A stretch of 23,234 nucleotides of DNA from CAYVKY01 sp964452115 (lineage in GTDB: Bacteria > Bacteroidota > Ignavibacteria > Tepidaquicellales > Tepidaquicellaceae). Made by a program: the position numbers and the translations under genes. The stretch spans positions 1 through 23,234 of the forward strand of contig CAYVKY010000021.1 in the NCBI GenBank assembly GCA_964452115.1. The letters run 5' to 3'. Positions 14,905 to 23,234 of this stretch are shown piece after piece. The notes beneath the pieces were generated by a model. It was not told the origin of the DNA, searched no databases, and worked only from the letters and a program-made list of their open reading frames with translations. Within the stretch, counting starts at the first letter, position 1; the number at the start of each line of letters is the position of its first letter.

Positions 14905-16344
14905 TTAAAAAGGAGTTTCTTCAGTCTGCGGAATATCAATAATCGGCGTGACTGAAATATTTTCAAATTTGGTGTATTCAGGTAAGAATGTCAGTTCGAA
15001 ATCCGTAACGGGTCCGTTCCTTTGCTTGCCGATAATTATCTCTGCTTGTGTTCTTTCTCTTTCATAAGTTTCGCTTGCTTCATCAAGCTTCTTGGACATT
15101 GCAGGTCTGTGTACAAAAATTACAACGTCTGCATCCTGTTCGATAGCACCCGACTCTCTGAGGTCTGCGAGCTGTGGACGTTTTTCCTTGCCCCTCTGCT
15201 CAATGCCTCTGTTCAGCTGTGCGCAGGCAACGACAGGAATCTCAAGGTCCTTTGCAAGCGCTTTCAGACTGCGCGACACATAAGCAACTTCGAGGTCACG
15301 CCTCTCGGCATTATCCATTCCTTTAACAAGCTGAAGGTAATCCACAACAACCATATCAATTTTGTGGTCAATTTTCAATCTCCTTGCTTTTGCACGAAGT
15401 TCAAGTATCGAAAGTTCGCTCGAGTCATCAATATAAATATTTGTTTTAAGCCTGTGGTAACTGTTAGCCACTCTGTTCCATTCTTCATTAGATGTCTTTC
15501 CGATTTTAAGTCTTCTAGCATCAACTCTTGCTTCGCTGGAAAGCAGCCTCAATACAAGTTCCCTGTATGACATTTCAAGAGAAAAAATTGCAATGGATTT
15601 TTTGTGCATTACTGCGGCATTCCGGGCTATGTTCACGGCAAATGCCGTTTTACCGTGCGACGGCCTTCCCGCGATAATAATCAATTCCGAATTCTGAAAC
15701 CCTGCAGTGTATTCATCAAGCAGCGTATATCCCGTACCGATGCCTGTAAGCGCCGAATGATTGCCACGCCGCTTGCCAAGTTCTTCAAAGAAAGGACTGA
15801 TTTCATCTTTTAGGGAAATGGATTTTTTCTTTGAAATGCTTTCGGATATTTCAAGAAGTTTCTGTTCCGCACTGTCGATCAGATTAAATGTATTAATTGT
15901 CGGTTCAAACGCTTTTTCTACAATGTCGGAAGAAATGTGAATGAGATTTCGAAGTAAATATTTTTCAAGAACAATCTTTGCGTACGTTACGGAATTTGCA
16001 GAAGTTGTTGCTGCGCTGACGAGTTCAAAAATATAATCGACATCACCGGCTTCCTGAAGTTTACCCATACGTTTCAACTCTTCAATCAATGTACCCGGGT
16101 CGACAGGTTCGTCTTTTTGGTTTAAGCTTAATATTGCCTGAAAAATTATGCTGTTCTTTTTAGAGTAAAAATGTTTATCGGTTATAATCTGAAGTACATC
16201 GTTAATCACAAAATTGTCGAGTAAAATCGAGCATATAATTTTTGCTTCAATATCAACGGCAGACGGCGGAGTTTTTTCTATATTTAAATTGAATTCCTCA
16301 TCAAATATTGCCTGCTTTTCAACTTTTGCTTTATTCGATTTCAT
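14905..16344 (-). CDS. dnaB: Replicative DNA helicase DnaB
   Basis: Hexameric 5'-3' helicase of the replication fork. 479 residues. The N-terminal domain (about 27-135) begins with PPSAVDIEAKIICSILLD and is followed by a linker and the RecA-like domain. That domain has Walker A GRPSHGKT (226-233; His in place of the common Met), IAIFSLEMS (251-259), Walker B MVVVDYLQLV (331-340), the LADLRESGAIEQDAD block (392-406) and the IIIGKQRNGP arginine region (436-445). No intein interrupts it. It begins 6 nt after the uracil-DNA glycosylase stop. No ribosomal protein S6/S18/L9 genes, a common dnaB neighbourhood, are seen. Confidence 0.97.
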   Translation of the reverse strand: MKSNKAKVEKQAIFDEEFNLNIEKTPPSAVDIEAKIICSILLDNFVINDVLQIITDKHFYSKKNSIIFQAILSLNQKDEPVDPGTLIEELKRMGKLQEAGDVDYIFELVSAATTSANSVTYAKIVLEKYLLRNLIHISSDIVEKAFEPTINTFNLIDSAEQKLLEISESISKKKSISLKDEISPFFEELGKRRGNHSALTGIGTGYTLLDEYTAGFQNSELIIIAGRPSHGKTAFAVNIARNAAVMHKKSIAIFSLEMSYRELVLRLLSSEARVDARRLKIGKTSNEEWNRVANSYHRLKTNIYIDDSSELSILELRAKARRLKIDHKIDMVVVDYLQLVKGMDNAERRDLEVAYVSRSLKALAKDLEIPVVACAQLNRGIEQRGKEKRPQLADLRESGAIEQDADVVIFVHRPAMSKKLDEASETYERERTQAEIIIGKQRNGPVTDFELTFLPEYTKFENISVTPIIDIPQTEETPF

Positions 16345-16350
16345 ATCTCA

Positions 16351-17139
16351 TCAATGTTTTAAAGTTTTTTCATATTCGCTGCGGAAAAGCTTAACATCTT
16401 CCCACGCAGGCCTTTTCCAATTGGGATTCCGGAGCAATGCAGCGGGATGGTAAGTGACAACTGCTTTCACATCTTTACCGAAAAAATTCACGGTATGGAT
16501 TTTGCCTCTCATTTTTCCAAGCGTATCTTTTGTATTAAGAATTGTTTGACCTGCAAATGTGCCGACAGCGAGTACATAATCAGGATTAATCAGTTTCATC
16601 TGCTTTATAAGATGAGGCAGACATTTTTCAATTTCACCGGGGAGCGGATTTCTGTTATCGGGTGGCCTGCATTTTAAAATATTTGCGATGAATACTTCTT
16701 CACGCGTCAGGTCAATTGCTTTGAGTATATCAGTTAAAAGCTTACCAGCCCTGCCTACAAATGGTTTCCCCTGCTCATCTTCATCACGCCCGGGCGCTTC
16801 TCCGATTACAACAATTTTTGCATCGGGGCTGCCCGTACCGAAAACGAAATTTTTCCTTGATGAACCGAGCGGACATTTCTTACAGTTATTTATTTTTTCT
16901 TCAAGTTCCGGAATGCTTTCTGCATTATCCTGTTCAGCCGTTACAGGAGCAAAACTGATATTCAATTCAGTATCATTAACTAATATATTTTTGCTGCTGC
17001 CGGATTTGCTTTTACTTACCTGAATTTCTGCTCCCGAAGATTTAATTTTTTCCGCCGTGATTTTTATATTTCTGTATTCAGAATCATATTCAAGCACGTT
17101 CTGAATTTTTTCACCGAGTGTCAGTTGTTTCTTCTTCAT
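16351..17139 (-). CDS. Family 4 (Fe-S) uracil-DNA glycosylase
   Basis: Removes uracil from DNA at the start of base-excision repair. 262 residues. An N-terminal extension of about 80 Lys/Ser-rich residues precedes the catalytic domain. Four cysteines that ligate the 4Fe-4S cluster in this family are present: Cys86 and Cys89 (CKKC), Cys157 (NILKCRPPDNRNP) and Cys173 (IEKCLPHL). Motif GEAPGRDED (113-121) and the TYHPAALLRNP motif (229-239) complete the signature (TIGR00758). The ATG overlaps the coaBC stop in an ATGA junction, so translation is coupled. The low-complexity extension could be a disordered tail; the family start usually lies nearer the first cysteine. Confidence 0.95.
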   Translation of the reverse strand: MKKKQLTLGEKIQNVLEYDSEYRNIKITAEKIKSSGAEIQVSKSKSGSSKNILVNDTELNISFAPVTAEQDNAESIPELEEKINNCKKCPLGSSRKNFVFGTGSPDAKIVVIGEAPGRDEDEQGKPFVGRAGKLLTDILKAIDLTREEVFIANILKCRPPDNRNPLPGEIEKCLPHLIKQMKLINPDYVLAVGTFAGQTILNTKDTLGKMRGKIHTVNFFGKDVKAVVTYHPAALLRNPNWKRPAWEDVKLFRSEYEKTLKH

Positions 17140-18347
17140 TTGTCCGATAAAAAATAATCAATAATTCTGTTGCTCACATTAAATTTTGAACTTTTCTCCA
17201 CCTTCATATTTCCCTTTGCGCTGTATATCGTCACTGCATTTGTATCAGTGCCGAATCCCGCACCTTCTTCCTTCGGATTATTCATCACAATCATATCCGC
17301 TTTTTTTCTGCGAAGCTTTTCCAAAGCATTTTTTTCGGCGTCCTGCGTTTCGAGTGCAAAACCGATGAGTTTATATCCCTTTTTGTTATCACCGAGATAT
17401 TTAAGTATATCAACTGTTTTCACAAATTCGGGAATTAATGCCCCTTTCGACGATTCCTTTTTAATTTTTTCAGCTGCGGCTTTGCGCGGCTTATAATCGC
17501 TTACAGCAGCCGCCATAATAATCAGATTTTTTTTCTTGCTGTTTTGCTTAACCTCTTCAAACATTTCATCGGAAGAATTCACATCAATTCTTTTAACGCC
17601 GAAAGGTGTTTTAAGATTTGAATTTGCGGAAATCAGTGTAACATCCGCGCCGCGGTATGCACAGGCGCGTGCGAGTTCAAATCCCATTTTACCTGTTGAA
17701 TAATTTGATATGAACCTTACGGGGTCAATGTTTTCGCGGGTTGCGCCCGCAGTAACCAGAATATTTTTCCCTTTTAAATCTTTTTTGGTAAGAACGTATT
17801 CCGTAAAGTCATATATGTCTTCAGGTTCGGGCATTTTGCCGCCGCCGACCAAACCGCTGGCAAGTTCGCCCTTTACGGGTTCGATTATATAATATCCTTT
17901 TTTTCTGAGCTCCGAAATATTTTCCTGAGTTGACTTATTGAAAAACATGTCTTCATCCATAGTCGGCGAAAGCACTACATCGCATCTTGCCGCCATCACA
18001 GCACAAAGCAGAAAATTATCCGTAATGCCGTGATTGATTTTTGCTAGAGTGTTCGCAGTTGCGGGCGCGATAACGCATACATCAGCCCACATTCCGTATT
18101 CGATGTGCCACGTTCCGCGCGAAATAACATCCGCTTTCGAATAATCTTTTATATCGGGAAAAACATTTATCATCACATCGTTTTTTGACAACACCGAAAG
18201 CGTTAGCGGCGAAACTAATTTCGCGGCTGACGGCGTCATCATCACACGGACCTCATTTCCCGATTTGATAAAAAGGCGGACAAGCTGGCAGATTTTATAT
18301 GCCGCTATTCCGCCTGAAATTCCAATAAGAATTTTTTTATTGTTCAT
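17136..18347 (-). CDS. coaBC: Bifunctional phosphopantothenoylcysteine decarboxylase/synthase (CoaBC)
   Basis: Joins cysteine to 4'-phosphopantothenate (CoaB, CTP-dependent) and decarboxylates the product (CoaC, FMN-dependent) on the way to coenzyme A. 403 residues. The CoaC half has GISGGIAAYK (9-18), catalytic His81 in WHIEY, and APATANTLAKI (94-104). The usual P.MN..M loop reads PTMDEDMF (128-135) and the active-site Cys of ACG is Ser164 in ELASGLVG; I recall similar changes in FCB homologues. The CoaB half starts at about 191 with NILVTAGATRENIDPVRFISNYSTGKMG (195-222) and AAAVSDYKP. It overlaps rpoZ by 11 nt and the glycosylase by 4 nt. Confidence 0.96.
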   Translation of the reverse strand: MNNKKILIGISGGIAAYKICQLVRLFIKSGNEVRVMMTPSAAKLVSPLTLSVLSKNDVMINVFPDIKDYSKADVISRGTWHIEYGMWADVCVIAPATANTLAKINHGITDNFLLCAVMAARCDVVLSPTMDEDMFFNKSTQENISELRKKGYYIIEPVKGELASGLVGGGKMPEPEDIYDFTEYVLTKKDLKGKNILVTAGATRENIDPVRFISNYSTGKMGFELARACAYRGADVTLISANSNLKTPFGVKRIDVNSSDEMFEEVKQNSKKKNLIIMAAAVSDYKPRKAAAEKIKKESSKGALIPEFVKTVDILKYLGDNKKGYKLIGFALETQDAEKNALEKLRRKKADMIVMNNPKEEGAGFGTDTNAVTIYSAKGNMKVEKSSKFNVSNRIIDYFLSDK

Positions 18348-18627
18348 CTCTGTATCTGAATGTCAATTCATTGTTCAACATTTCTTTTACAGCCTGGTTG
18401 GTTGGTTTGTCCCGTTTTTCAAATTCGAGAGAAATCTCAAGTTTATCCTGATTCATTATCGTATCATCTTCAGTCTCCTTTTCGTTGATCGGAGCTAATC
18501 TCTGATTGAGCTCCATTTTCATCTCATCATTAATCTGTCTTGCGCGCTTTGCTGCCACTGCTACAGATTCGTACATATTGTCTGCATTCTCTTCGAATTT
18601 TTCAATATCTATTGTTTTTAAGGGCAT
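18337..18627 (-). CDS. rpoZ: RNA polymerase omega subunit (RpoZ)
   Basis: Small subunit that aids assembly of RNA polymerase by binding beta-prime. 96 residues. The signature NMYESVAVAAKRARQI (17-32) matches the Rpb6/omega fold core; the C-terminal half is acidic and Lys-rich and poorly conserved, as usual. The position between gmk and coaBC is the classic conserved neighbourhood (yicC-gmk-rpoZ-coaBC), which strengthens the call. It starts 14 nt after gmk stops and has a clear ribosome binding site, unlike most of its neighbours, perhaps to secure stoichiometric expression. Confidence 0.93.
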   Translation of the reverse strand: MPLKTIDIEKFEENADNMYESVAVAAKRARQINDEMKMELNQRLAPINEKETEDDTIMNQDKLEISLEFEKRDKPTNQAVKEMLNNELTFRYRDEQ

Positions 18628-18635
18628 TTATAAAT

Positions 18636-18640
18636 CTCCT
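18636..18640 (-). promoter_or_regulatory. Ribosome binding site of rpoZ
   Basis: AGGAG ending 8 nt before the rpoZ ATG. It overlaps nothing else and is one of only two strong Shine-Dalgarno sequences I see in the window. Confidence 0.75.
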
Positions 18641-18641
18641 T

Positions 18642-19193
18642 TTATATAGTTTTATTTATTATTTCCTGAACTTTATTTACTGCGGATTCTAAATTGTCAT
18701 TTAATACAATATAGTCAAATTCATTTATTTTTGCCATTTCAATATCAAATCTTGACAACCGCCTTTCTATCTGCTGTTTTGTCTCGGTTTTCCTGTTTAT
18801 TAGTCTTGTCATTATTTCTTCTTTGCTCGGCGGCTTTACGAAAATTAAAACGGAATTTTCTTTAAAATGTTTTTTGATGGAAAGTGCGCCGAGCACATCA
18901 ATATCAAACAGCATGCTTTTGCCTCTCACGATTGCATCCTGAACTGCGGACTTCAGCGTGCCGTAATAATTTCCGTCAAATATTTTTTCATACTCGATAA
19001 AATCTTCTTTTCTGATTTTATCTTCAAACTCTTCCATTGACAAAAAATAATAATCTTTCCCGTCAGTTTCGATATCCCTTTTTTTTCTTGTCGTCGCGGA
19101 AATTGAAAATTCAATTTCGGGATTACGTTTCAGAATCTCTTTTACAATAGTCGTTTTTCCCGTACCTGACGGCGCTGCAAATGCATACAACAT
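18642..19193 (-). CDS. gmk: Guanylate kinase (Gmk)
   Basis: ATP-dependent phosphorylation of GMP to GDP, in the cytosol. 183 residues, slightly short because the protein starts only six residues before the P-loop APSGTGKT (7-14). The GMP-binding segment FSISATTRKKRDIETDGKDYYFLS, the EDFIEYEKIFDGNYYGT block with its conserved Tyr/Thr, the LFDIDVLGA strand and RL..R (ERRLSRF) lid region are all present. It lies 2 nt downstream of yicC and upstream of rpoZ, the usual order. ATG at 19193 is the only sensible start before the P-loop. Confidence 0.97.
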   Translation of the reverse strand: MLYAFAAPSGTGKTTIVKEILKRNPEIEFSISATTRKKRDIETDGKDYYFLSMEEFEDKIRKEDFIEYEKIFDGNYYGTLKSAVQDAIVRGKSMLFDIDVLGALSIKKHFKENSVLIFVKPPSKEEIMTRLINRKTETKQQIERRLSRFDIEMAKINEFDYIVLNDNLESAVNKVQEIINKTI

Positions 19194-19195
19194 AT

Positions 19196-20068
19196 TTACT
19201 CCACATTCTGAATTTGTTCGCGGATTCTTTCGAGTTCTTCCTTAATGATAGTTACAGTCTGAGAGATTCCGGCATCGGATGACTTCGATGCAATCGTATT
19301 AACTTCCCTGTTCATTTCCTGAAGTAAAAAATTAAGCCTTCTGCCTGATAGTTCCTGAGATTTCATAAATTCCCTGAAATATTTCAGATGACTTTTCAGT
19401 CTCGTGCATTCTTCCGATATATCAAGTTTTTCAGAAATCAGAGCGATTTCAAATTCAATTCTGCTTTCATTTATAGCCGTCTTATCCGTAATCAGGTCAT
19501 TTATCATTTCCCTTAATTTGCTGCGCTCTGAATTAACGTTAGCCTTGCTGATTTCAGTGAATTTTGAATATGCTGTTTCTATATTTTCTATTCTTTTCAG
19601 GAAATCTTTTTCAAGCTGTCTTCCTTCATTTTTTTTCATTTCAATCAAATCATCGATTGCTTCGATGATTTTGCTTTTAATAAATGCGAATTCATCTTCC
19701 TCAACCTCAGTTACATCTTCATCTGAAAATGTTTCCGCAAATTTAAGTATATGCTCGATGGTAATCTCCTCCATCGAATTAATTTCTTTTCTGATTTTTT
19801 TTATCGAATCAATATAACTGCTGATTAACGCCTGATTGAAATAATTCTTGCCTTCGTTTCCGTCTATATTAATTATGACATAAATTTTTCCTCTAGATAT
19901 TTTATCCTTAAAGAGTTCTTTTATCTCGAATTCCTTCGACAGAAGATACTTCGGGCATTTAATTCCGATTTCGAGATATCTGTTGTTAAGTGACTTTAAC
20001 TCGACGGAAAATTTTTTATCGTTAAAGGTGCCGGCTGCTTTGCCGTAACCTGTCATACTGACTATCAT
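19196..20068 (-). CDS. yicC: YicC/YloC family endoribonuclease
   Basis: 290 residues, the usual size. The N-terminal domain begins with MIVSMTGYGKA, then VELKSLNNRYLEIGIKCP (about 22-39) and ISRGKIYVIINID, the standard YicC_N signature. The C-terminal DUF1732 part carries a long helical region and the ending FLLQEMNREVNTIASKSSDAGISQTVTIIKEELERIREQIQNVE, which is highly conserved. E. coli YicC and B. subtilis YloC are reported to be endoribonucleases involved in small-RNA or mRNA turnover; the role here is by homology. Its start overlaps the LOG-family stop by 4 nt (ATGA). Confidence 0.96.
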   Translation of the reverse strand: MIVSMTGYGKAAGTFNDKKFSVELKSLNNRYLEIGIKCPKYLLSKEFEIKELFKDKISRGKIYVIINIDGNEGKNYFNQALISSYIDSIKKIRKEINSMEEITIEHILKFAETFSDEDVTEVEEDEFAFIKSKIIEAIDDLIEMKKNEGRQLEKDFLKRIENIETAYSKFTEISKANVNSERSKLREMINDLITDKTAINESRIEFEIALISEKLDISEECTRLKSHLKYFREFMKSQELSGRRLNFLLQEMNREVNTIASKSSDAGISQTVTIIKEELERIREQIQNVE

Positions 20069-20910
20069 AATATATTAACGTAATTTTTTAATAAAGATTT
20101 TTTAAGGTAATCAAATGCTTCCTCCGGTGTATTTGCAAATCTGAAAAGATTCAGGTCGTTTTTTGCAATGACATTGTTTTTTACCAGTGCATTGAAATCC
20201 AGAATCTGATCCCAGAAGTCTTTTCCGTAAATCACGATTGCCATATTCTTTCTGAGTTTATTGGTCTGCACAAGCGTGAGAACTTCCATAAGTTCATCGA
20301 GCGTGCCGTACCCGCCGGGCATTATCACCACTGCTTTCGCAAGATATGCAAGCCAGAACTTCCTCATAAAGAAGTAATGAAATTCAAAATTAAGTTCTTC
20401 GTTTATATATTTATTCGGATACTGTTCAAAGGGAAGTGAAATATTAAATCCGATAGTATGTCCTTTAGCCCTTCGTGCTCCGCGGTTTGCCGCTTCCATG
20501 ATTCCCGGACCGCCTCCTGATGTAACAACAAATTTATTTCCGTTTTTCAGAGAGATTGACCACTTTGTCAGCATATATGAAAGCTCCTCGGTGTCTGCAT
20601 AGTACTTTGAATTTTTTAAATCGTAATCCGCAGTCTCCATAAGTTCGAGAAGTCTTTTTTTCTCTTCAATCTGTTCAGGCTGAATTTGGCTCATCTGCTT
20701 TTTAAGCGAGTTGATTTCTTTTTTTGCGTCTTCAGGTGATTTGAGGCGTGCCGAGCCGAAGAAGACTATTGTGTCTCTGATATTATTTTTTTTCAGTCTT
20801 TCCAGCGGTTCCTGATATTCTGAAATTAATCTTATCACTCTGCCTGCCGGTGACCCGAGAAACTCGGTGTTGTTGTATGCTTTAGGTGCTTTTTCCAAAT
20901 GGTTTTTCAT
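20065..20910 (-). CDS. LOG family (TIGR00730-type) Rossmann-fold protein
   Basis: 281 residues. LOG proteins include cytokinin-activating nucleoside 5'-monophosphate phosphoribohydrolases and bacterial nucleotide hydrolases; they were long misnamed lysine decarboxylases. Present are the first strand IVFFGSARL (48-56), SGGGPGIMEAANRGA (131-145) and the catalytic PGGYGTLDE (198-206). Between the first strand and the rest lies an extra, charged helical stretch (about 58-104), so the protein is longer than the 180-200-residue minimal LOG. The natural substrate is not known from the sequence. It overlaps yicC by 4 nt and lies 6 nt after the SDR stop. Confidence 0.9.
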   Translation of the reverse strand: MKNHLEKAPKAYNNTEFLGSPAGRVIRLISEYQEPLERLKKNNIRDTIVFFGSARLKSPEDAKKEINSLKKQMSQIQPEQIEEKKRLLELMETADYDLKNSKYYADTEELSYMLTKWSISLKNGNKFVVTSGGGPGIMEAANRGARRAKGHTIGFNISLPFEQYPNKYINEELNFEFHYFFMRKFWLAYLAKAVVIMPGGYGTLDELMEVLTLVQTNKLRKNMAIVIYGKDFWDQILDFNALVKNNVIAKNDLNLFRFANTPEEAFDYLKKSLLKNYVNIL

Positions 20911-20916
20911 AATAAG

Positions 20917-21672
20917 TTACAGTATCTTTCCACCGTCAACAACGAATGTGTGTCCGGTAATATATTTATTTTGTGTTATCAAAAATCGTATTAATGAAGT
21001 AATGTCTTTTGTGGTGCCGAATCTTTTCATCGGATAATTTTTTTCAAGCGAATAATCAACCGTTATATTTTCATCGTCTTCAATTATAATGGTTCCGGGA
21101 GCTATTGCGTTAACAAGAATTTTCGGAGCAAGGCGCTTTGCAGCAAGTTTCGTAAATTTTATTACTCCCGCTTTCGAAACGCTGTACGGAATGTAACCTG
21201 TCCAGTTTTCGATTGCTCCGAGTGAAGCAATGTTTATGATTCTCAGCGGTTCTTCCGTGCTCATCGTTTCCATAATTCTGGCGGCTTCGACAGAACATAT
21301 CATTGTACTTTTCAGATTTGTGTTTATAAACCTGTCAATGAAATCCGGTGTAATATCAAAAAAATCTATCTTCTCAAAAATTCCTGCACTGTTAATCATA
21401 AGGTCAAGCCGTTTGAATCTCGTATTGATGTATCTGAAAATTCTGTATATCTCTTCAGGTTTGCTGAGGTCGGCTTTAAACGGAATCGCTTCTCTTCCTT
21501 TAGAAGTGACAGCATCAACTGTTTTAATCATATCATCTTTAGAAGCGGTGTTATAATGAACGATAATATCATAACCGCTGTCTGCACATTCGAGTGCAAT
21601 ATATCTCCCCATTCTTTTTCCTGCACCTGTAATAAGTGCCACTTTATCCGGATATACTGTTTGGGATTCCAT
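20917..21672 (-). CDS. SDR-family oxidoreductase (pteridine reductase / FabG-like)
   Basis: Classical short-chain dehydrogenase, 251 residues. The cofactor motif TGAGKRMG (15-22), NSAG (94-97) and the catalytic Ser150, Tyr163 and Lys167 (YSVSK) are intact. The C-terminal ITGHTFVVDGGKIL is typical. The GKRMGRYIA.. pattern after the glycine motif and the HYN.. strand end suggest the pteridine-reductase/FolM-like branch and NADPH use, but a FabG-like role is possible; the substrate is not assigned. I start at the ATG at 21672. The frame runs further upstream but that part lies inside the tRNA-Arg gene and is not coding. The gene begins 21 nt after the tRNA. Confidence 0.88.
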   Translation of the reverse strand: MESQTVYPDKVALITGAGKRMGRYIALECADSGYDIIVHYNTASKDDMIKTVDAVTSKGREAIPFKADLSKPEEIYRIFRYINTRFKRLDLMINSAGIFEKIDFFDITPDFIDRFINTNLKSTMICSVEAARIMETMSTEEPLRIINIASLGAIENWTGYIPYSVSKAGVIKFTKLAAKRLAPKILVNAIAPGTIIIEDDENITVDYSLEKNYPMKRFGTTKDITSLIRFLITQNKYITGHTFVVDGGKIL

Positions 21673-21693
21673 ATTTAAATCTGATATAATAAG

Positions 21694-21766
21694 TGCCCTT
21701 GGGATGAATCGAACATCCGGCACGCGGTTTAGGAAACCGCTGCTCTATCCACTGAGCTACAAGGGC
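21694..21766 (-). tRNA. tRNA-Arg (anticodon CCU)
   Basis: 73 nt with a perfect 7-bp acceptor stem (GCCCTTG/CAAGGGC), D arm GCTC...GAGC, anticodon stem GCGGT/ACCGC around TTCCTAA with anticodon CCT, a 5-nt variable loop and T arm GGATG-TTCGATT-CATCC. The 3' CCA is not encoded. It reads the AGG arginine codon. Confidence 0.96.
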
Positions 21767-21784
21767 GAAATTTATGTAACTTAT

Positions 21785-21813
21785 AAAATACCGAAAATAA
21801 TATTTTTTTTCAA
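21785..21813 (-). promoter_or_regulatory. Possible promoter of the tRNA-Arg / SDR unit
   Basis: TTGAAA (21808-21813), a 17-nt spacer and TATTTT (21785-21790) upstream of the tRNA on the - strand. The arrangement matches the secD promoter candidate, with the same -10 hexamer and spacer length. The stretch between here and the rRNA terminator (to about 22040) shows nothing else I can name. Confidence 0.4.
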
Positions 21814-22040
21814 TTTATATTGTGTATTATCAGCAAAAAAAACAAAATTTTTTTTAATCCTGATGAGACGGTTTATAGCGGTTTGAGACCCCCCTAAAGT
21901 TAGTTCCTCTTACACAGTCTTTAATGCCCGGACATTTCAACAATAAATAAACTTATAACACACTGTCAGTAAAAAAATATTCGGATAAAAGATATTGTTA
22001 AAAGATTTTAATCCGGAAATAAATATGTAAAATTAGTTAT

Positions 22041-22077
22041 AAAAAAAAAGCCGTTTGGAAAAAATCCAAACGGCTTT
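22041..22077 (-). terminator. Intrinsic terminator of the rRNA operon
   Basis: A perfect 13-bp stem of about AAAGCCGTTTGGA with its complement around a 5-nt loop lies just after the 5S gene. On the - strand it is followed by an uninterrupted T run (plus-strand A run at 22041-22049). Confidence 0.93.
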
Positions 22078-22090
22078 ATAAATAATTAGC

Positions 22091-22204
22091 CCCGGTAAAA
22101 CCTACTCTTCCACACAGTCGCCCATGTAGTACCATCGGTGACTTAGGTCTTGACTTCTCTGTTCGGAATGGGAAGAGGTATTGCCCCTAAGTTAAATCAC
22201 CGGG
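22091..22204 (-). rRNA. rrf: 5S ribosomal RNA
   Basis: About 114 nt. The ends pair (CCCGGT with ACCGGG). The conserved internal core ACCTCTTCCCATTCCGAACA and the GATGGTACT...GGGCGACTGTGTGGAAGAGTAGG arm are recognisable. It follows the 23S gene after a spacer of about 58 nt and precedes the operon terminator. End positions are approximate to a few bases. Confidence 0.95.
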
Positions 22205-22262
22205 AAAACTCTAATAATAAAAATGTAAAGATGCAAATGAAGCTATCGTGAAAATAAAAATT

Positions 22263-23234
<972 letters not shown>

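Noticed and set aside
21673..21723. Upstream extension of the SDR gene
   Set aside because: It overlaps the tRNA-Arg gene, and the normal SDR N-terminus begins at the ATG at 21672.

Overview
The window is a 23.2-kb piece of an AT-rich bacterial chromosome carrying almost only core genes. Several traits point to the Bacteroidetes/Chlorobi/Ignavibacteria (FCB) group, most likely an Ignavibacteria-like or related Chlorobi-branch organism. These are a PorV/PorQ-type outer-membrane protein, mostly Shine-Dalgarno-less A-rich start regions, a CoaBC with the ASG/PTMD variant of the active site, and secD and secF as separate genes (many Bacteroidetes fuse them). This placement is inference; the partial 23S rRNA at the right end would settle it.

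Layout. (1) Bases 1-433: the 3' end of groEL on the + strand with a strong intrinsic terminator. (2) Bases 431-7594, all on the - strand and read right to left: secD, secF, a small STAS-domain protein, purA, a lipoprotein with an internally duplicated domain, miaA and a DUF2400/TIGR02757 protein. A sigma70-like promoter and a clear ribosome binding site precede secD. The genes are mostly close together or overlapping and look like one transcription unit; a 7-bp repeat array and a hairpin lie between the lipoprotein and miaA. (3) Bases 7595-11196, + strand: an AT-rich spacer, a two-domain VOC/PhnB-like protein, an SRAP (abasic-site) protein and the PorV/PorQ-type protein, ending in an intrinsic terminator. 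(4) Bases 11176-21766, all on the - strand, read right to left: tRNA-Arg(CCU), SDR oxidoreductase, LOG-family protein, yicC, gmk, rpoZ, coaBC, family-4 uracil-DNA glycosylase, dnaB, a Tat-signal DUF1460 amidase-like protein, plsY, glycerate kinase and a hydroxypyruvate/glyoxylate reductase. Many junctions overlap by 4-38 nt. (5) Bases 22041-23234, - strand: 3' part of an rRNA operon (23S partial, 5S, terminator).

How the genes fit together. SecD/SecF drive the late stage of Sec export. PurA, CoaBC, Gmk and PlsY cover purine, coenzyme A, guanylate and phospholipid synthesis. DnaB, the family-4 UDG, the SRAP protein and perhaps DUF2400 act on DNA. YicC, RpoZ, MiaA, the tRNA and the rRNA belong to RNA metabolism and translation. 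The reductase/kinase pair links hydroxypyruvate, glycerate and phosphoglycerate.

I found no CRISPR array, transposase, phage gene or defence system. The points worth a second look are modest: the duplicated lipoprotein domain that loses its histidines in copy 2, non-canonical CoaBC active-site residues, a Lys/Ser/Thr/Asp-rich insertion in SecD, a canonical EF-hand-like loop in the PorV-like protein, and two terminators that overlap the coding ends of convergent genes.
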